Source: Angiostrongylus vasorum
Lineage: Eukaryota; Nematoda; Chromadorea; Rhabditida; Metastrongylidae
Length of the DNA stretch: 64,000 nt
Reading direction: 5' to 3'
Assembly (NCBI GenBank): GCA_018806985.1
Contig: JADANN010000339.1
Coordinates: forward strand, 124,001 to 188,000
Under the pieces are notes generated by a model. The model was not told the origin of the DNA. It saw only the letters and a program-made list of their open reading frames with translations, and did no database searches. Each line of letters starts with the position of its first letter. The stretch's first letter is position 1. Shown here in pieces: positions 12,316 through 24,000 of this stretch. The translations under genes were made by a program, and so were the position numbers.

Positions 12316-12825
12316 TTTTCTTCAAGTAACTAACAACCTGAACATGAAATCTGGTTTGTGGACCAACCCTCATTCTAATAATCTCTTTCGTTTGCACCCA
12401 AATATAATATAATGACGAGAAAATGTCCTGTGTGGAGTTTAAGAAATTTTCTAGAAGATAATCCGCTTCATGCAAAATCATCATTAGGGACTTTGAGAAC
12501 AAAATTGGAGCAAGAAAAACCCTCAAGAGAATAAGAAGGTGAAGATATTCACATGGGAGTCGGAGGGTATAAAAAGGATTTGGAAGGATAATAGGGTAAC
12601 AGATTGTACGAAACTGCGTCCTGCAAATTCGTATTTCCAGAAGAGTTCTACTCAATATTTGAAGTGGTACTCTCAATATGCAAATAAGGAAGTGAAGGAT
12701 ATTATAAAGCGGTCTTGTTTAAGCGATTTTGCTCTTGTTTTGAACTTCTATGTTTGGTTATCTTTGCTCACTGACATGTTTAGATAAGATCGAGAGCGGA
12801 TTAACCGATATAACAATGAATATGT

Positions 12826-12950
12826 GTGGTTCCCTAGAATTAGCCCTTCACCACCATGGACTGGAGGACGTCCTACGCCGCAAGTATGGTTCTTTGGAGT
12901 ACGAGGCGGCGAGATACTTCCGGGAGAGGGTATTGTGAAAGGCCGACACC
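12826..12950 (+). pseudogene. Short protein-like relic, possibly the N-terminal end of a PLE ORF
   Basis: The frame reads LEDVLRRKYGSLEYEAARYF and onward, with a heptad-like, charged character. It resembles the region upstream of reverse transcriptase in some Penelope-like ORFs, but no copy in this window carries the equivalent part, so I cannot confirm it. A stop follows, and a SINE A fragment begins about 40 bp later. Confidence 0.25.
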
Positions 12951-12989
12951 TTAAAAGCTAAAAGAAAAGCCTTCGGAGTTGCCCATTCC

Positions 12990-13062
12990 ATAAGATAAGA
13001 GATGCGCCATGCACTCTACTTCATCAAACATCAGAGGTGACTGAGTGCATATTTGGGCCACT
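12990..13062 (-). repeat. SINE family A 3' fragment
   Basis: Only the 3' portion is present: GAGATGCGCCATGCACTC and AGAGGTGACTGAGTGCATAT on the plus strand, matching 4925-4980 and 58145-58200. Confidence 0.6.
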
Positions 13063-14450
13063 TGTTTAAAAAAACTTACATTAACTGTCTGCAAGGTACA
13101 GGTAGAAACTGTATCTAAGTAAACCATGCCTACTCCTGGAGGGTATTACAAACCACACGTGGTAATAATTTGCACCACGACTATCGAGACAGAACCGGAT
13201 TAACGACTTATAAGAAACCTCTGTATAAAAGCACAAAAAACTAATCCGTAGGAAATTTGTAATGCCCTTCGTTTAGTATTGAGGCAAAGTAGGCTTCAGC
13301 TTCACCAAAAGTGAATCCAACATCCGACACTTTAATTAAAGCTACAGTTGAGAAGCTTTGCTTCCACAAAGTGCTCAATAAGTGCACGAAGCCAAGATTA
13401 AGTTTCCCGAAGCCACTGATCATCCACCTCCAGCAACGTTCTTGGAACTTTCGGAACAACATGAGTAGGCTTAACATCCTAGGAGGGTACATGTCCTTTA
13501 AACATACTAACAATGTAATTTCAAACGACATAGAGAAAAAATTAGTTGTTCTCTGACAGGAAAACATCTCGTGTTTTCGGTGTGCGCTTTTTGGTTCGAT
13601 TGTGAAACTTCTTTTTCAAAAATAGGACAGCAATTTCTGTGCGCTTTTTTTTTCTATCTTTGGAGTTTCGAATTAGAAGGATTTTAGGGGCCAAAGCTTA
13701 TGCTTTTTTCAAAATGGGCTGGATTAAATGTCGTACGCCACGTATGGCGTTCTACGTGAGAACCCATCTAATCATTGATACCGAAGAATCTAATGCTCAG
13801 TGAGTTTCGAGTTCATCTCACTGATAAACGTAAATTTTTGTTCATCAGATCGACTATATTATCGTCTTAGATTAATGAAAAGCTTGTTTGACATTGTTCC
13901 CAAGTGCGTACTTGTCGAACGTAAGACACGGGACCACAGGGATTCGACAACCACGTGTGTATTGCGAGACAACTCTAAACACTGCAAAGCGCTACAGCAC
14001 ACCTGCTGTAAGCGTTATATCGTGCATTCCTGTTCATCTGCTATGACACTACTTATTGCATAGCATTGTGCCTCCTGTCACGATATCCCACACAGCTGTC
14101 AGATTTATCTTTAACTCTTATGCGGTGGTTTCCAAAGAACATGCGAAAGTTTTTCCATTAACACTACATTCCTATAACTATGTGGGGCCTAACGAATACA
14201 TGACTGATGAATAAGACTATGCAGACTACTTGAAAACCGAAGAAAACAAAGAGGCGCCCGTAGGAGCCATGGTATGCCTTTCCAAAGACGACAACTTAAT
14301 GAATATATGACAGTACAATAGAGCTCAAGAAGATTGGAAACACCACGGAATTCAACAGCACGATCGTCCAGTTTCATACGTCGCACAATTTCAAAGGAAG
14401 GTGACGATCACCATTCGTAAATTCAAAACGAAAACAGCATTGGACGAGTC
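13063..14450. other. No supported gene
   Basis: Overlapping open frames of 108 codons (13241-13567, minus) and 81 codons (13311-13556, plus) sit here, and one of 87 codons at 13800-14063. None shows a motif I recognise, and neither strand has a clear splice context, so I do not call a gene. Confidence 0.4.
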
Positions 14451-14454
14451 TTGT

Positions 14455-16275
14455 TAGTAGTCGAGTAACTCGAGCGAGCGTCAGTAAATCTTCCATTCTT
14501 CCCTGTCGCGAGCAAGAGTAAGCCAGTGGGTTCTCAAACCTTTCCTTGAAATTGCTCTAAGGATTCGTTGAGCATCATACGTTTCTTCCGCGGTTTTCAT
14601 AAAGAATTCTGACCATCGCTCGAGTCGGTGGCCTTCCTGCACTGCGTTTGACATCCCGAGAAATCTAGTCACTAACGGCTCTAGTTCATCGGTTGTCGTT
14701 CATTCGCGTTACGTGTCCGGCCCAACTTGTCTTCGACTGTTTGGCGCGCAGAACGGCATCCTTGATTTTTGATCGCTGACGCTGCTCAGAGCTTCAGATC
14801 CCTTACCTTAGTTGCGTGACACGAGATAGTCCTAGCATCGTTCTTTCGACTGCGCGTTCAATTCTGCTTACCTAATGACCAAGTTTCTGATGCATACCTT
14901 AAAACTGGAGGAATCATAAAGTCGATGTGGTCACGGAGTCGAGGGGGGGTGTTCTTTGTTTCACTTCATTAGATCTTCGATGCACTTAAAGCTCCTCAGG
15001 GTGCTCGCTTCCTCCTGCTCAACTCTGCATCTTATTCGCTTATCTCACAGATTACCTTACGTTGACGTAGCTAGAGCATTCAGCTATATCCATTCTGTTG
15101 AGCGTGAAAGGGACATATGAAACCAATCCGTTATTGATCAACATAGTTTTTCTGAGATTTAGTCTACAACCAACATTTCACAAGCGTTATCGAGTCGACT
15201 AACACTAGTTCTGCGTGGATTATAATTTGTGTTGTATGAACGATGTCACCAGCAGCACGAAAATGATGTAATTGTCAACTATCGATTTTGAATCTCATGC
15301 TGTCTCATCCTCACGTTAACATGACGTTCTGGCAAGTGGCAGTAAATAATTTTGACAAGACGTATCGCCTTTCTAACACTTCTTTTTTTCATGGATGTTA
15401 ACATCGTTATGGACTGGTGATAGTTTGGCTGAGATTTTTTTATTTGCTTTTTATTTATTTTATTTGATCGCTTTTCACATCTACTGCCTGGACCCCAGAA
15501 TTCTCACACTCGATTCGTTTTCTCGCATCCATTGTCCACAAAGACCTTCCAGTCCATTTCATCTTGAATGTCGTAGAAATTCCAGTTGCTGGTTGAGGAT
15601 TTCCATTTCATCGTGAATGTCATAGAATGCAGGTCAAGCAATTCTCCCTGGATTCTTGGGATAGCCGGACTGGAGCGTTCCCAGTTGGATTGGAGAGAGT
15701 GATTTTTTTCTGCCTAGATAAGTCCGGTACCAATATGCCGGTCCCAGAAGATGGATGAGAGGCTTGGTTGACCCGGAGCGAAACCGAACTAGCATCATGC
15801 ATGTGATGACGGACATCACTACCTCTGTGATTTCCGCCCCATGGGAATTTTTGTACAGCTCAGAAAACATCTCTGTACACTGAGTAGGGACGGCGTGACT
15901 ACCTACAGTTTCCATGAGTGCTTCCGTTTTAACTGAGCCCAATAATTTCTATAAATTACTACAAGTGAAACAGAGCTGTCTGTTTTACTCTTGCAGTACT
16001 TCAGTGAGTCTTGCTATCGTGTGGATGTGGTGCATTTTGGGAATCCTTTTTGAAATTCTGATTGCTCACTTGACTGTCCTTCGTCACTGTTCTATCAATC
16101 CTCGTTAGGGAGGATTTGAGTGAGGAGCGTATAGACCACAGAGTCTTGCTGGTCTCCCATTGAATAGGAACCTTGCATTTTGACAGGTAACGTGTGAACA
16201 GCCGACGGACTGTCTTGATTTGATAGAGACTGGGGGGAGGGCTTTTTCAGGTATTCTGGTCTTATTCTGTCTAAT
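14455..16275 (-). mobile_element. RTE-type retrotransposon, decayed, split by a SINE
   Basis: The minus-strand copy is collinear with the one at 51666-54432. The 3' domain (ARDREEWKIY, frame 14481-14672) lies at the low end. The reverse-transcriptase middle follows through about 15437, and the RT N-terminal part continues at 15848-16275 (a decayed HRTLDEGQP-type region). Positions 15440-15848 are a SINE B inserted at a T-rich site within the element. Many stops and frameshifts make it a fossil. RTE elements encode an apurinic endonuclease and a reverse transcriptase; only the RT and C-terminal parts remain here. Confidence 0.8.
15440..15848 (-). mobile_element. SINE family B copy nested in an RTE
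   Basis: On the minus strand the head is near 15848 (TAGTGATGTCCGTCATCAC). It is followed by the shared central domain (ATTGGTACCGGACTTATCTA), then GAACGCTCCAGTCCGGCTAT and the 3' half with GAATGTGAGAATTCTGGG. RTE sequence resumes on both sides in the same frame order, so the SINE is younger than the RTE copy. Confidence 0.8.
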
Positions 16276-16279
16276 CATG

Positions 16280-17545
16280 TAGACTTTTTATAACACCAGG
16301 CAATATGGAATAAGCTATAGCAAACAAATAGAAAAATTTTTGCGACCACAGAAGTATATGTGATCTTTGTATATATCTAAAATTTAACTTTTTAAGAAGT
16401 AAAAACTCAAGGGAATTGGTGACGAACTCCATGGTTCCAAATTTTCGAGCGGTAAAAAAGGCGCTTGCGAACATATACAGTGCATTGGGGAACACCGTCG
16501 TGATCTGTTCGACGAAATCCTCGAAATCTAGGCTGCGATGGAGAAAAACGGCGAAAATTATGTTTTCTGGGTCCCAGAAAGTTGGATTTCTAACGTGGTA
16601 GAACGAGAGGGCACGCATCTTATAGGCCAAAGCCTGTATAGTCCATCAGTTTTATTTTAAATATTGTACCTCACCATGAGCTGAAATATGTTGGGCTTGA
16701 TTTGAAAGTGGCCATCATTTTTGATAGTGTGACTTCCACAATAGTCACGTCATTGCACAACTGTTAAAACCAGTGTTACAAACCTCTGGCCCATTTTATT
16801 CTGCATATCATGTTTATAGAGAGCAAAATTTGACTCCAAACTTAATAGAACTTCTTTTAAAGAGTAGCCGAATGCTGACTTATACATGAATACGCAAGGG
16901 CCAGAACACAGATGTAGAACTTTGAAGGTGAACTTGATGACTATTTTCGCCAGGTGCACTTTAATTAATTCTACAACTTTTTTAGTGGAAAGCCTAATAA
17001 ACATTGTCTTCTACCGAAGGCTTAGGAACTCACAGCAGTTGAAATTAAGTAATCCTAAAAAATTACCTTTTAAGGCATGCTTCTTTAGCGTTATTGTTTT
17101 TTGTCGTAGAAAAAAAACATACGTCTGTATATTCCATGTCTAATGCTGTGCTTTGTTTTCTAAAACATTCAAATGAACCTCGAAGGACTTCTCCAAACTT
17201 TCCTGCAGTTTCAGCAACAGTCATCTTTGCAGACCCATTTTCCAATGCCACGCCAAACGACCATTCGTTCTGTTCTGCCTACTGTAGACTAGAAAAATAT
17301 TTGCTTCACGACTAGTCGTAGATATTTCGAAACTTGGTTCACCCTTCAGGTTCTTTTTCCAAAGCTTTTTGGCATTTAGCTACTGGAATGTGTCCAAAGC
17401 CTCTGTGATTTCTAACTATACTGTCTTTAATTTTTAAAAAAAAGCTGGTTATTTGTCGTGAAAGATGTTCGTTTGGGCATCCGTCAGAATTATCGACCTT
17501 CTCTTGCGGCATTCAAAACTTCTAGTATCAAAGACTTTTCTAGAT
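16280..17545. other. No supported gene
   Basis: The longest frame is 119 codons on the minus strand (16271-16630). It is hydrophobic and aromatic-rich, but I recognise no family and it has no clear splice partners. The remainder is A+T-rich with no identified repeat. Confidence 0.4.
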
Positions 17546-18292
17546 TTCCACGTCCGGCTTTCTATTAACCTCGGCATTGATCAAGTAATTCTTCGTATTC
17601 TTGTTGAGCAAACACGAGGTGTTATTTTTATTCTTTATTCACGAACAAGTTGACGTTTCGGCGGATTTCGCCTTCCTCAGAGCCTGGAAAGGTCAAGTTG
17701 ACAGCAATCTATTCGGCCAAACACCTCCATAACCAAACAGAGAAACGCTAAAAAAAGAATTCAATCACATTTAGCACAAAACAGCTTCCTTCCACACTCA
17801 CCCCTTTCTATGAGTCTTCCACTGAGACTATGTCGCGTGGAAACCAACCGCACAGAGTTCATATGGAAGCGTAATATGCCCCCTCCCATCAAAATAACAG
17901 CCTTATATACTGCCCAATATCACGCGTGATAATGAGGCATTCTTCTCTGCGGTTCATTTTCGGATTTCTGGAATTAATCCAGAACGCCTCGAAAGTTTTG
18001 CGCGCTTGTGTTCTCGATTCCTGCGCGAGGATCGCGATCAGTGGAAGCCTCACAGAAAGCGGTGAGTGTGCAAAGTTGTGTTCAATGTGATTGAAATCTT
18101 GGTTCAGCGTTTTCTCTGTTTGGTTATGGAGGTGTTTGGCCGAATAGATTGCTGTCAACTTGACCTTTCCAGGCTCTGAGGAAGGCGAAATCCCGCCGAA
18201 ACGAAACGTCAGCTTGTTCGTGAATAAAGAATAAAAATAACACCTCGTGTTTGCTCAACAAGAATACGAAGAATTTCCTAGATTTGTCATGA
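17545..18292. mobile_element. Penelope-like element foldback (PLE 3' end and inverted partner)
   Basis: A minus-oriented PLE 3' end occupies 17550-18043: the end of the GIY-YIG ORF at about 17930-18043, then the terminal repeat. At 18044 it switches to a plus-oriented copy that retraces the same sequence outward from CAGTGGAAG, the complement of 17824-17832, to 18290. The arms are about 250-280 bp and differ at scattered sites. The loop (17833-18043) is the extra 5' piece of the minus copy. Both arms carry the hammerhead-like motif (17652-17695 minus, 18168-18215 plus); the plus one has a small local insertion. Confidence 0.75.
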
Positions 18293-18294
18293 GC

Positions 18295-19120
18295 GGAAAC
18301 TAAAGGAGTCTGCAAGGGTGTTTAAACCTAGAGGCATTTGATATTTTTTGGAGAATTTGTAACAGCGACAAACAAATAGAGAGCAAGAAGGATTGCCAAA
18401 AAGGCTCGGAACAATGAAGAAAGTATGAATGTGGAGCTTATGAAACATCAGAGGAACTCGAAAGGCCACTGGACCCTGCATTCGCCCATTAATAAGGTCC
18501 TTCCATTCAGTTGATACGAAGTGATTACGCAAACTTTGGACAATGCAGTGCCAGATCAAGTACAAAGAGGATCTTAATAGCTTTTCTGCAAATCTACAAT
18601 GGGAGTCACCATTCTAAAGCGAAATTAATTAAACCATGGAAATGGAAGTGTTGCAAGGTGACACTATCTCCCGATGGCAAGAACGTCCAAATTGGCATTT
18701 ACGTCTCTAACTTCATAATCCCTTGCACATTAATGCACTCTGGGAAATCCGTGCGTTACTTAAGGGCAAATTTTTACGACCGAAACCGAATGATATTAAA
18801 AGTTTGTTGTACCGTGAATACTGAAATGTGTAGTCGGCAGTGCTTCTGTTCGTCAACGGTCGTGGAATTTTTTGCACAAATCAAGTCGATAATCGAGTGA
18901 CCGAACACTGTAGAAAGGCCAATAGCTAAGAAATAAATAAGCTTTAAGCGGGCTAGCTGTATTGCCTGTAATAACATATACGAAGCATATTTCTTATGGG
19001 TTACGTTTTTTAAATTCGTAACTAAAAGGTAGCAATTTTGCCCCTCCCCATTTTACTACATCGCTTCTGATTTCAAATTATAGTGAAGATTCCATTGTAA
19101 ACCTACTTTCACTAAACCTC
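18295..19120. other. No recognised gene; one 129-codon open frame
   Basis: The plus-strand frame 18511-18900 is cysteine-containing with a moderately protein-like composition in its second half (around KVTLSPDGKNVQIG). I recognise no family and see no supporting splice sites or conserved domain. Minus-strand frames overlap it. Confidence 0.25.
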
Positions 19121-19121
19121 G

Positions 19122-19367
19122 TATAAACTAATCAGTATTTCTGTTCTTCCATAGATGCTTTTGGTACCAATTCTCGACCCCAAACACCTCTGTCTAGTTT
19201 TACACAAGGTCATTTAATTGATACCACTTTTTTCTCCTTCTTTCTATAAACTAATCAGTATTTCTGTTCTTCCATAGATGCTTTTGGTACCAATTCTCGA
19301 CCCCAAACACCTCTGACTAGTTTTACACAAGGTCATTTAATTGATGCCACTTTTTTCTCCTTCTTTC
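19122..19367 (+). repeat. Tandem duplication, two 123-bp units
   Basis: Units 19122-19244 and 19245-19367 are nearly identical, with only two differences seen (TCTAG/ACTAG and GATACC/GATGCC). Each includes the pyrimidine-rich block TTCTGTTCTTCCATAG and ends TTTTTTCTCCTTCTTTC. This is a recent head-to-tail duplication about 1.5 kb upstream of the receptor gene. Confidence 0.95.
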
Positions 19368-20325
19368 GAACGAGAAAAAGATACCCGAAACGGAGTTAGC
19401 TTGGCACTTTAATCGTAATTTATTTAGACGCATGAAATCCTACAAAACGCGAATATCGCTGTAGATGGAAGTGTCTTGTACTAGAGACGTGGTTATTGGC
19501 TCAATCCCAAAGTCACGTGATCACCAACCTTCTTTCTCTACGGTCTTAATACTAGAGAAACAGCTGCACAGACGTGATATATCGGTATAGGCCTAGTCGA
19601 TAAAGTGGAATACATAGCACCTCTCTTATTAATTAACCAGCACCGAGAGCTTTATTCCTTATTTCTTATGTCAAATTAATACCAGCTAAATTTAGATGAA
19701 GTACTGTTTAGTGTTAACGTTAATAACTTCGTGACATTCTTCACTACCAGTAATTTTTTGGGCCTTAAATCTCTTCATGGTATCTGGAGGATGTCACCGG
19801 TAATCTTTGCTTTTAAGGCATCAGGCGGTCTCAACATATGATGTCTGTGCCCTTAATCCACTTCCGTTTTATGGTTCACTATTATACATAACTAGCTAAT
19901 GTCTGCCGTTTTTGTCCTTTAATCTCTAATCTTGGCAATCACCGCGTTTCTATCTTAAATCTTATCTTTGGCATCTCACAACTATTTGTCCTGTCCAGTT
20001 TTTTCTCCTATATGAAATCAATCAATGAAATAAGCAAGTAAGCAATTATTAACCTTGATTATAAGAAATAATAGTTAAAAGTGCAAAACATTAGCAATGA
20101 AGGATGACATCGATCAACTTGAAAATGCTTTTTCTCAAAGGAATATCCTGAGAAAATTTATTGAAATCTTTTTTTTAAATCCTCATAATATTCATTAAGG
20201 TTCATTTAATGTTGCAACTGTGGGTCAACATTAACTAATCACAACGACTACGACAAATTTTTCATCAAGCAGTAGCAAATGCAATATATTCACTTAGTTT
20301 ATGTGCTAGAGGTATCCTGCAGTAT
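19368..20325. other. Unassigned sequence upstream of the receptor gene
   Basis: A+T-rich sequence with no coding region. Any promoter of the receptor gene would lie here or nearer 20.6-20.85 kb, but I see no unambiguous promoter element. Confidence 0.35.
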
Positions 20326-20329
20326 ACAA

Positions 20330-20580
20330 TGGATTCGCTGTTGGTTCGATTCTGGGGCCCTTGCTACATGTTCACTGAATCTTCCATTCCCATACGTTGG
20401 CATATCGGTACCTGACTAGCTTGGAAGGATAAAAACACTGACTCGATATATTGGTAAACCCCTGGGAATGTATACGTCAGATGTGCATTCACATTTCCTT
20501 TATGATGCTTGATGAAGTGGAATGCACGGCGTATCCTTAGGGATCAATCAACGCCAAACGCTCTATCATCTCCTCTTTAG
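20330..20580 (+). mobile_element. SINE family A copy, degenerate head
   Basis: Plus-oriented. The B-box-like GGTTCGATTCTGGGGCCC near 20343 is followed by the shared central domain (ATCGGTACCTGACTAGCTTG), GTGCATTCACATT and the ATCAACGCCAAACGCTCTAT tail typical of family A. Confidence 0.7.
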
Positions 20581-20851
20581 TTTATCAATGAAGTGCCAAG
20601 TCTCCCTAGATATCAATTTTTTTCTGCGTATTCTAGGACTCATGTGACTAAGTATTTTTCATTGAATCCTTTCTATATTAAGTAATGTGTGCGTTATGTT
20701 GACACTTGTAATTTAAGTCTATTCATTAGTCCGACTTGCTACTGGATGAATTTGTATGCTCTAAATGCTATTGCCTACATTAAAAAGAGTTCTTTTTGGA
20801 ATTTTCTCTAATGGCTTCTTTTAATGTATGATCCGTATTCTCGGCTTTCAG

Positions 20852-21000
20852 ATGTTGCCAGCAGCGGTCGCGGGTGAATACCCTCCTCCTCCACTTGTCG
20901 GGACACCGTTTGCCCAAACAGCTATACCATACTCGATCTTGTTCATCGTAGGAACCCTTGGAAACACTGCGGTGCTGGCTTACGTGTTTTTTATCACTAG
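20852..21000 (+). CDS. Receptor exon 1 (N-terminus and TM1)
   Basis: The exon opens at ATG directly after the acceptor GGCTTTCAG, so it is probably the first coding exon, with the acceptor used for spliced-leader trans-splicing. It encodes a short proline-rich N-terminus (YPPPPLVGTPF) and TM1 with the class A GN motif (GTLGNTAVLAYVFF). The donor is AG|GTAAGT. It is 149 nt, ending two bases into an Arg codon. No signal peptide is evident, as is usual for this class. An upstream exon cannot be excluded. Confidence 0.85.
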
Positions 21001-24000
21001 GTAAGTAAAAATTCTATTGTTTCCTTTCGAGAAAAAACGCTACATAGCTTATTCAACTTTTTTAACGAGAATCTGGTTTTCGATAAATTTTCCGACATAA
21101 CAGTCTTCTTTCTGGCGATTCTGCCGAAAGGTCGGCTACGATTGCGTTTTATGTGTGTTATTGTATGGAAGTAAACGTATGCTGTTTAACAAGTTCACGA
21201 TTGCTGAGAAAGAAAACGACGAATTTATAATCCAATACCGAGGTTAATAAAAAGTCGATCCTGGGTACAGTCCTTTTTTCTATTTTAAGAAAGATTAGAA
21301 TTAGAACTTTCAAAAAAAATTGATGAAGAAACTTAAGTTCTTAAACTTTCCAAAGGAAATGCGGCAGAAGCAATCATGGAAGATACATTGTAGAACAATA
21401 TCTTGCTCTACTGGACGGAATCCCGCTTGTCCGTTTGCTTTCGTGTTCAAAATATGAAGCTTGAAGCAATGAGGGAGAAGAAACATATGTCACAGGCTCC
21501 AGTGAAATAAAAATTGCGCCATAGCAAAAGGGAAAGCTTTGTTCTGTAGGCAAAGATTTCTAAGTTTAGACACTTTTTATTATAATTGGTAGAACTGTTC
21601 ATGGGCAGAGATATGTTGTTTTAAAGTTGAAATTGTGCACTATTTTGCCTTGATGCCGCACTCACGCTCACCAAGGCTTCCATGCCTAAGAGGTCTGCAT
21701 ATCAGCACGAGACTTGTCTACGAGAATAGCAGAGCTCAATTGAGAAAAAAGCTCATCAGTAGTGCTAAAAAATCAAATATGCATTTATTCACCTCTACGA
21801 TGCTACAAAGGAAATGCATGGCGCACTCCTTCCTGAGAGATAGATCAGTGACGCCGAACGCTTTATCCTTTGTCCTTTATGGTATCTATCTCCCCCATTT
21901 CTTATTTTTTATACGTGATTCACCTTGTTTGTGCGGCTTTCTTTATTTCCTCACTCAAATCTGCTGCAAAAAATCCCAACGAGACAGCTCACTTTCATTT
22001 CAATAAGGGAAGGAAGATTTGACATCATTGACGCACTACAGAAGTGCTCATTACTCTGAGGCAAAAGTGCAATATGAGTCCTAGCTTCATGGTAGCGGTA
22101 AAGAAAAAAGCTAGTGAATGGCATTTAGAAACTACACTAATTAAATAACAAACAAAACGAAATCAGAAATGACGTCAAAATGTATTACTTTTTTTCCATC
22201 AGTTGCGTTCATGTCCATTACACTTTGTTTAAATGACCTGCTGTCAGACAACGTCAAAATTTTTTGCCTTTTGTGTCAACATTGTTTATACAAAAAACTT
22301 AATTACCCAGGCTAGCACTGTTCATGTAAAAGCTTAATTGCCCAGGGTTACGAAAAGCCAATAGAACTGGTGTTGCAAGACATCACAGATTATCGTGCAT
22401 GACGCACGTCTATACGCATTTTCACATCAGTCCCGATACCACGAAACCTTTTCAACTCTTACCGGAAATTTCCTTGAGTATGTCGCTACAAGACAGGACA
22501 ATGAAGTTGCAAAATTCAACTGAAATGAGAAAACGTCGTGGTGGTGAAAATGCTTCAGAATTACTTTGCTTGATCCAGGCGTTTATATTTAATACTAAGA
22601 CCATTCAGATCGCTTAAATCTTCGGTGACGGCTCTGGGTAATACTTTCGTGTACATCGTCGCCCTATGCGCAGTAGATCTTCTCGTTACCGTTTCCATTC
22701 CATTTTCCTTGTCGAACACAATACTCAACAACTGGGTGTTCGGTGAGATTGGATGCAAACTGCACTGGGCACTGGAGCTGTCAAATAAGGTCAGCGAAGT
22801 GTTTTGTTTAGTTCTCTCTTCACTATTGAATCCAAATTCGCTTGACAGTCAATAACACTGTGCGATGCGGTAACTATTAGGATAAATTTTCATCTCTTTT
22901 CTCAAAAATCTCTATCTCCATCCTCTTCAGCCACTTCAGTTTTTTATTCAATTTTGGAATTACATTTGCAAACAACAATTAAAATAATAAATGAAACTGT
23001 CACCGTTAGCCAATCCCCTACGCATTCTATTATTCCATTATCCACTTTAGAGGGGAATGAATGGATATTTATCGTACACACTTATTTGTGGCGGCCTGAT
23101 GAGGCAATACGTCAATGTTTCTATCTTTTCAGACAAGCATGATAGACCTAGACAGCCCTTGATAATCCGCGAGTCACCACTCAGTATACAAAGATTCTTC
23201 GTGGGCTATACAAAGATTTCACAACCAAGATAGCACTATTCTAGTAACGGTATTAACATCAAAGTCAAAAGAAGGCTTACACAAGGCGACGCCACCTCGC
23301 CAAAATTATTTAGCGCCGCCCTCAAGAACGTCGTGTGAACATTGGAACGGGATAACATGGGAATGAGAATCGATGGTCGGCAATTACACCATCTTCGCTT
23401 TGATAATGATATAGTTCTTATAACACCAATATTAGCCAAGCGGGACGTATGCTTGCCGACTTTCATAAAGTCTGTGGGAAGATTGGTCTTCGACTAAATC
23501 TCACAGAAACGATGTTCATGAGGAACGGATTGGTTTCATATGCCCCCATTCACGCTCAACGGAACCAATATCTCCGAATGCTCCAGTTATGTCTATCTAG
23601 GTCGGGAAATCAATATGATGAACGACTTAGCACTAGAGTTGAGCAGAAGGAAACGAACGGATTGGGGAGCTTTCAAGAGCACTGAGGATATAGTGAAGGT
23701 AACAAAGAACACCCGACTCCGTGCCCACCTTTTCGACTCAACGGTACTTCCTGCCTTAACGTATGCGTCAGAAACCTGATCACTTCGTAAGCAGGATTAA
23801 AGATCACTCACCGTTATCGAACGCGCACTCGACGATGCTAGGAGTATCCCGTTCCGCACAGGCAAGGGATAGGATCTGAAGCTCCTACCTGCGTTAACGA
23901 TCAAAAATCAAAGATGCCGTTCTGCACGCCAAACAGTCGAAGATAAGGTGGGCGAGACAGGTAATGCATATGAACGACAACCAATGAACATGAGCTTGGA

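Noticed and set aside
12149..12676. 175-codon open frame on the minus strand
   Set aside because: Part of it is family D repeat and the rest shows no domain, start context or splice support; it overlaps opposing frames.
13241..13567. 108-codon minus frame overlapping an 81-codon plus frame
   Set aside because: Neither has a recognisable motif; overlapping open frames in both directions are common by chance at this length.
16271..16630. 119-codon minus frame with hydrophobic and aromatic residues
   Set aside because: I considered a receptor or transposase relic but found no diagnostic motif and no adjoining exon.
18511..18900. 129-codon open frame, cysteine-containing
   Set aside because: No recognisable family or splice context; composition alone is not enough to call a gene.
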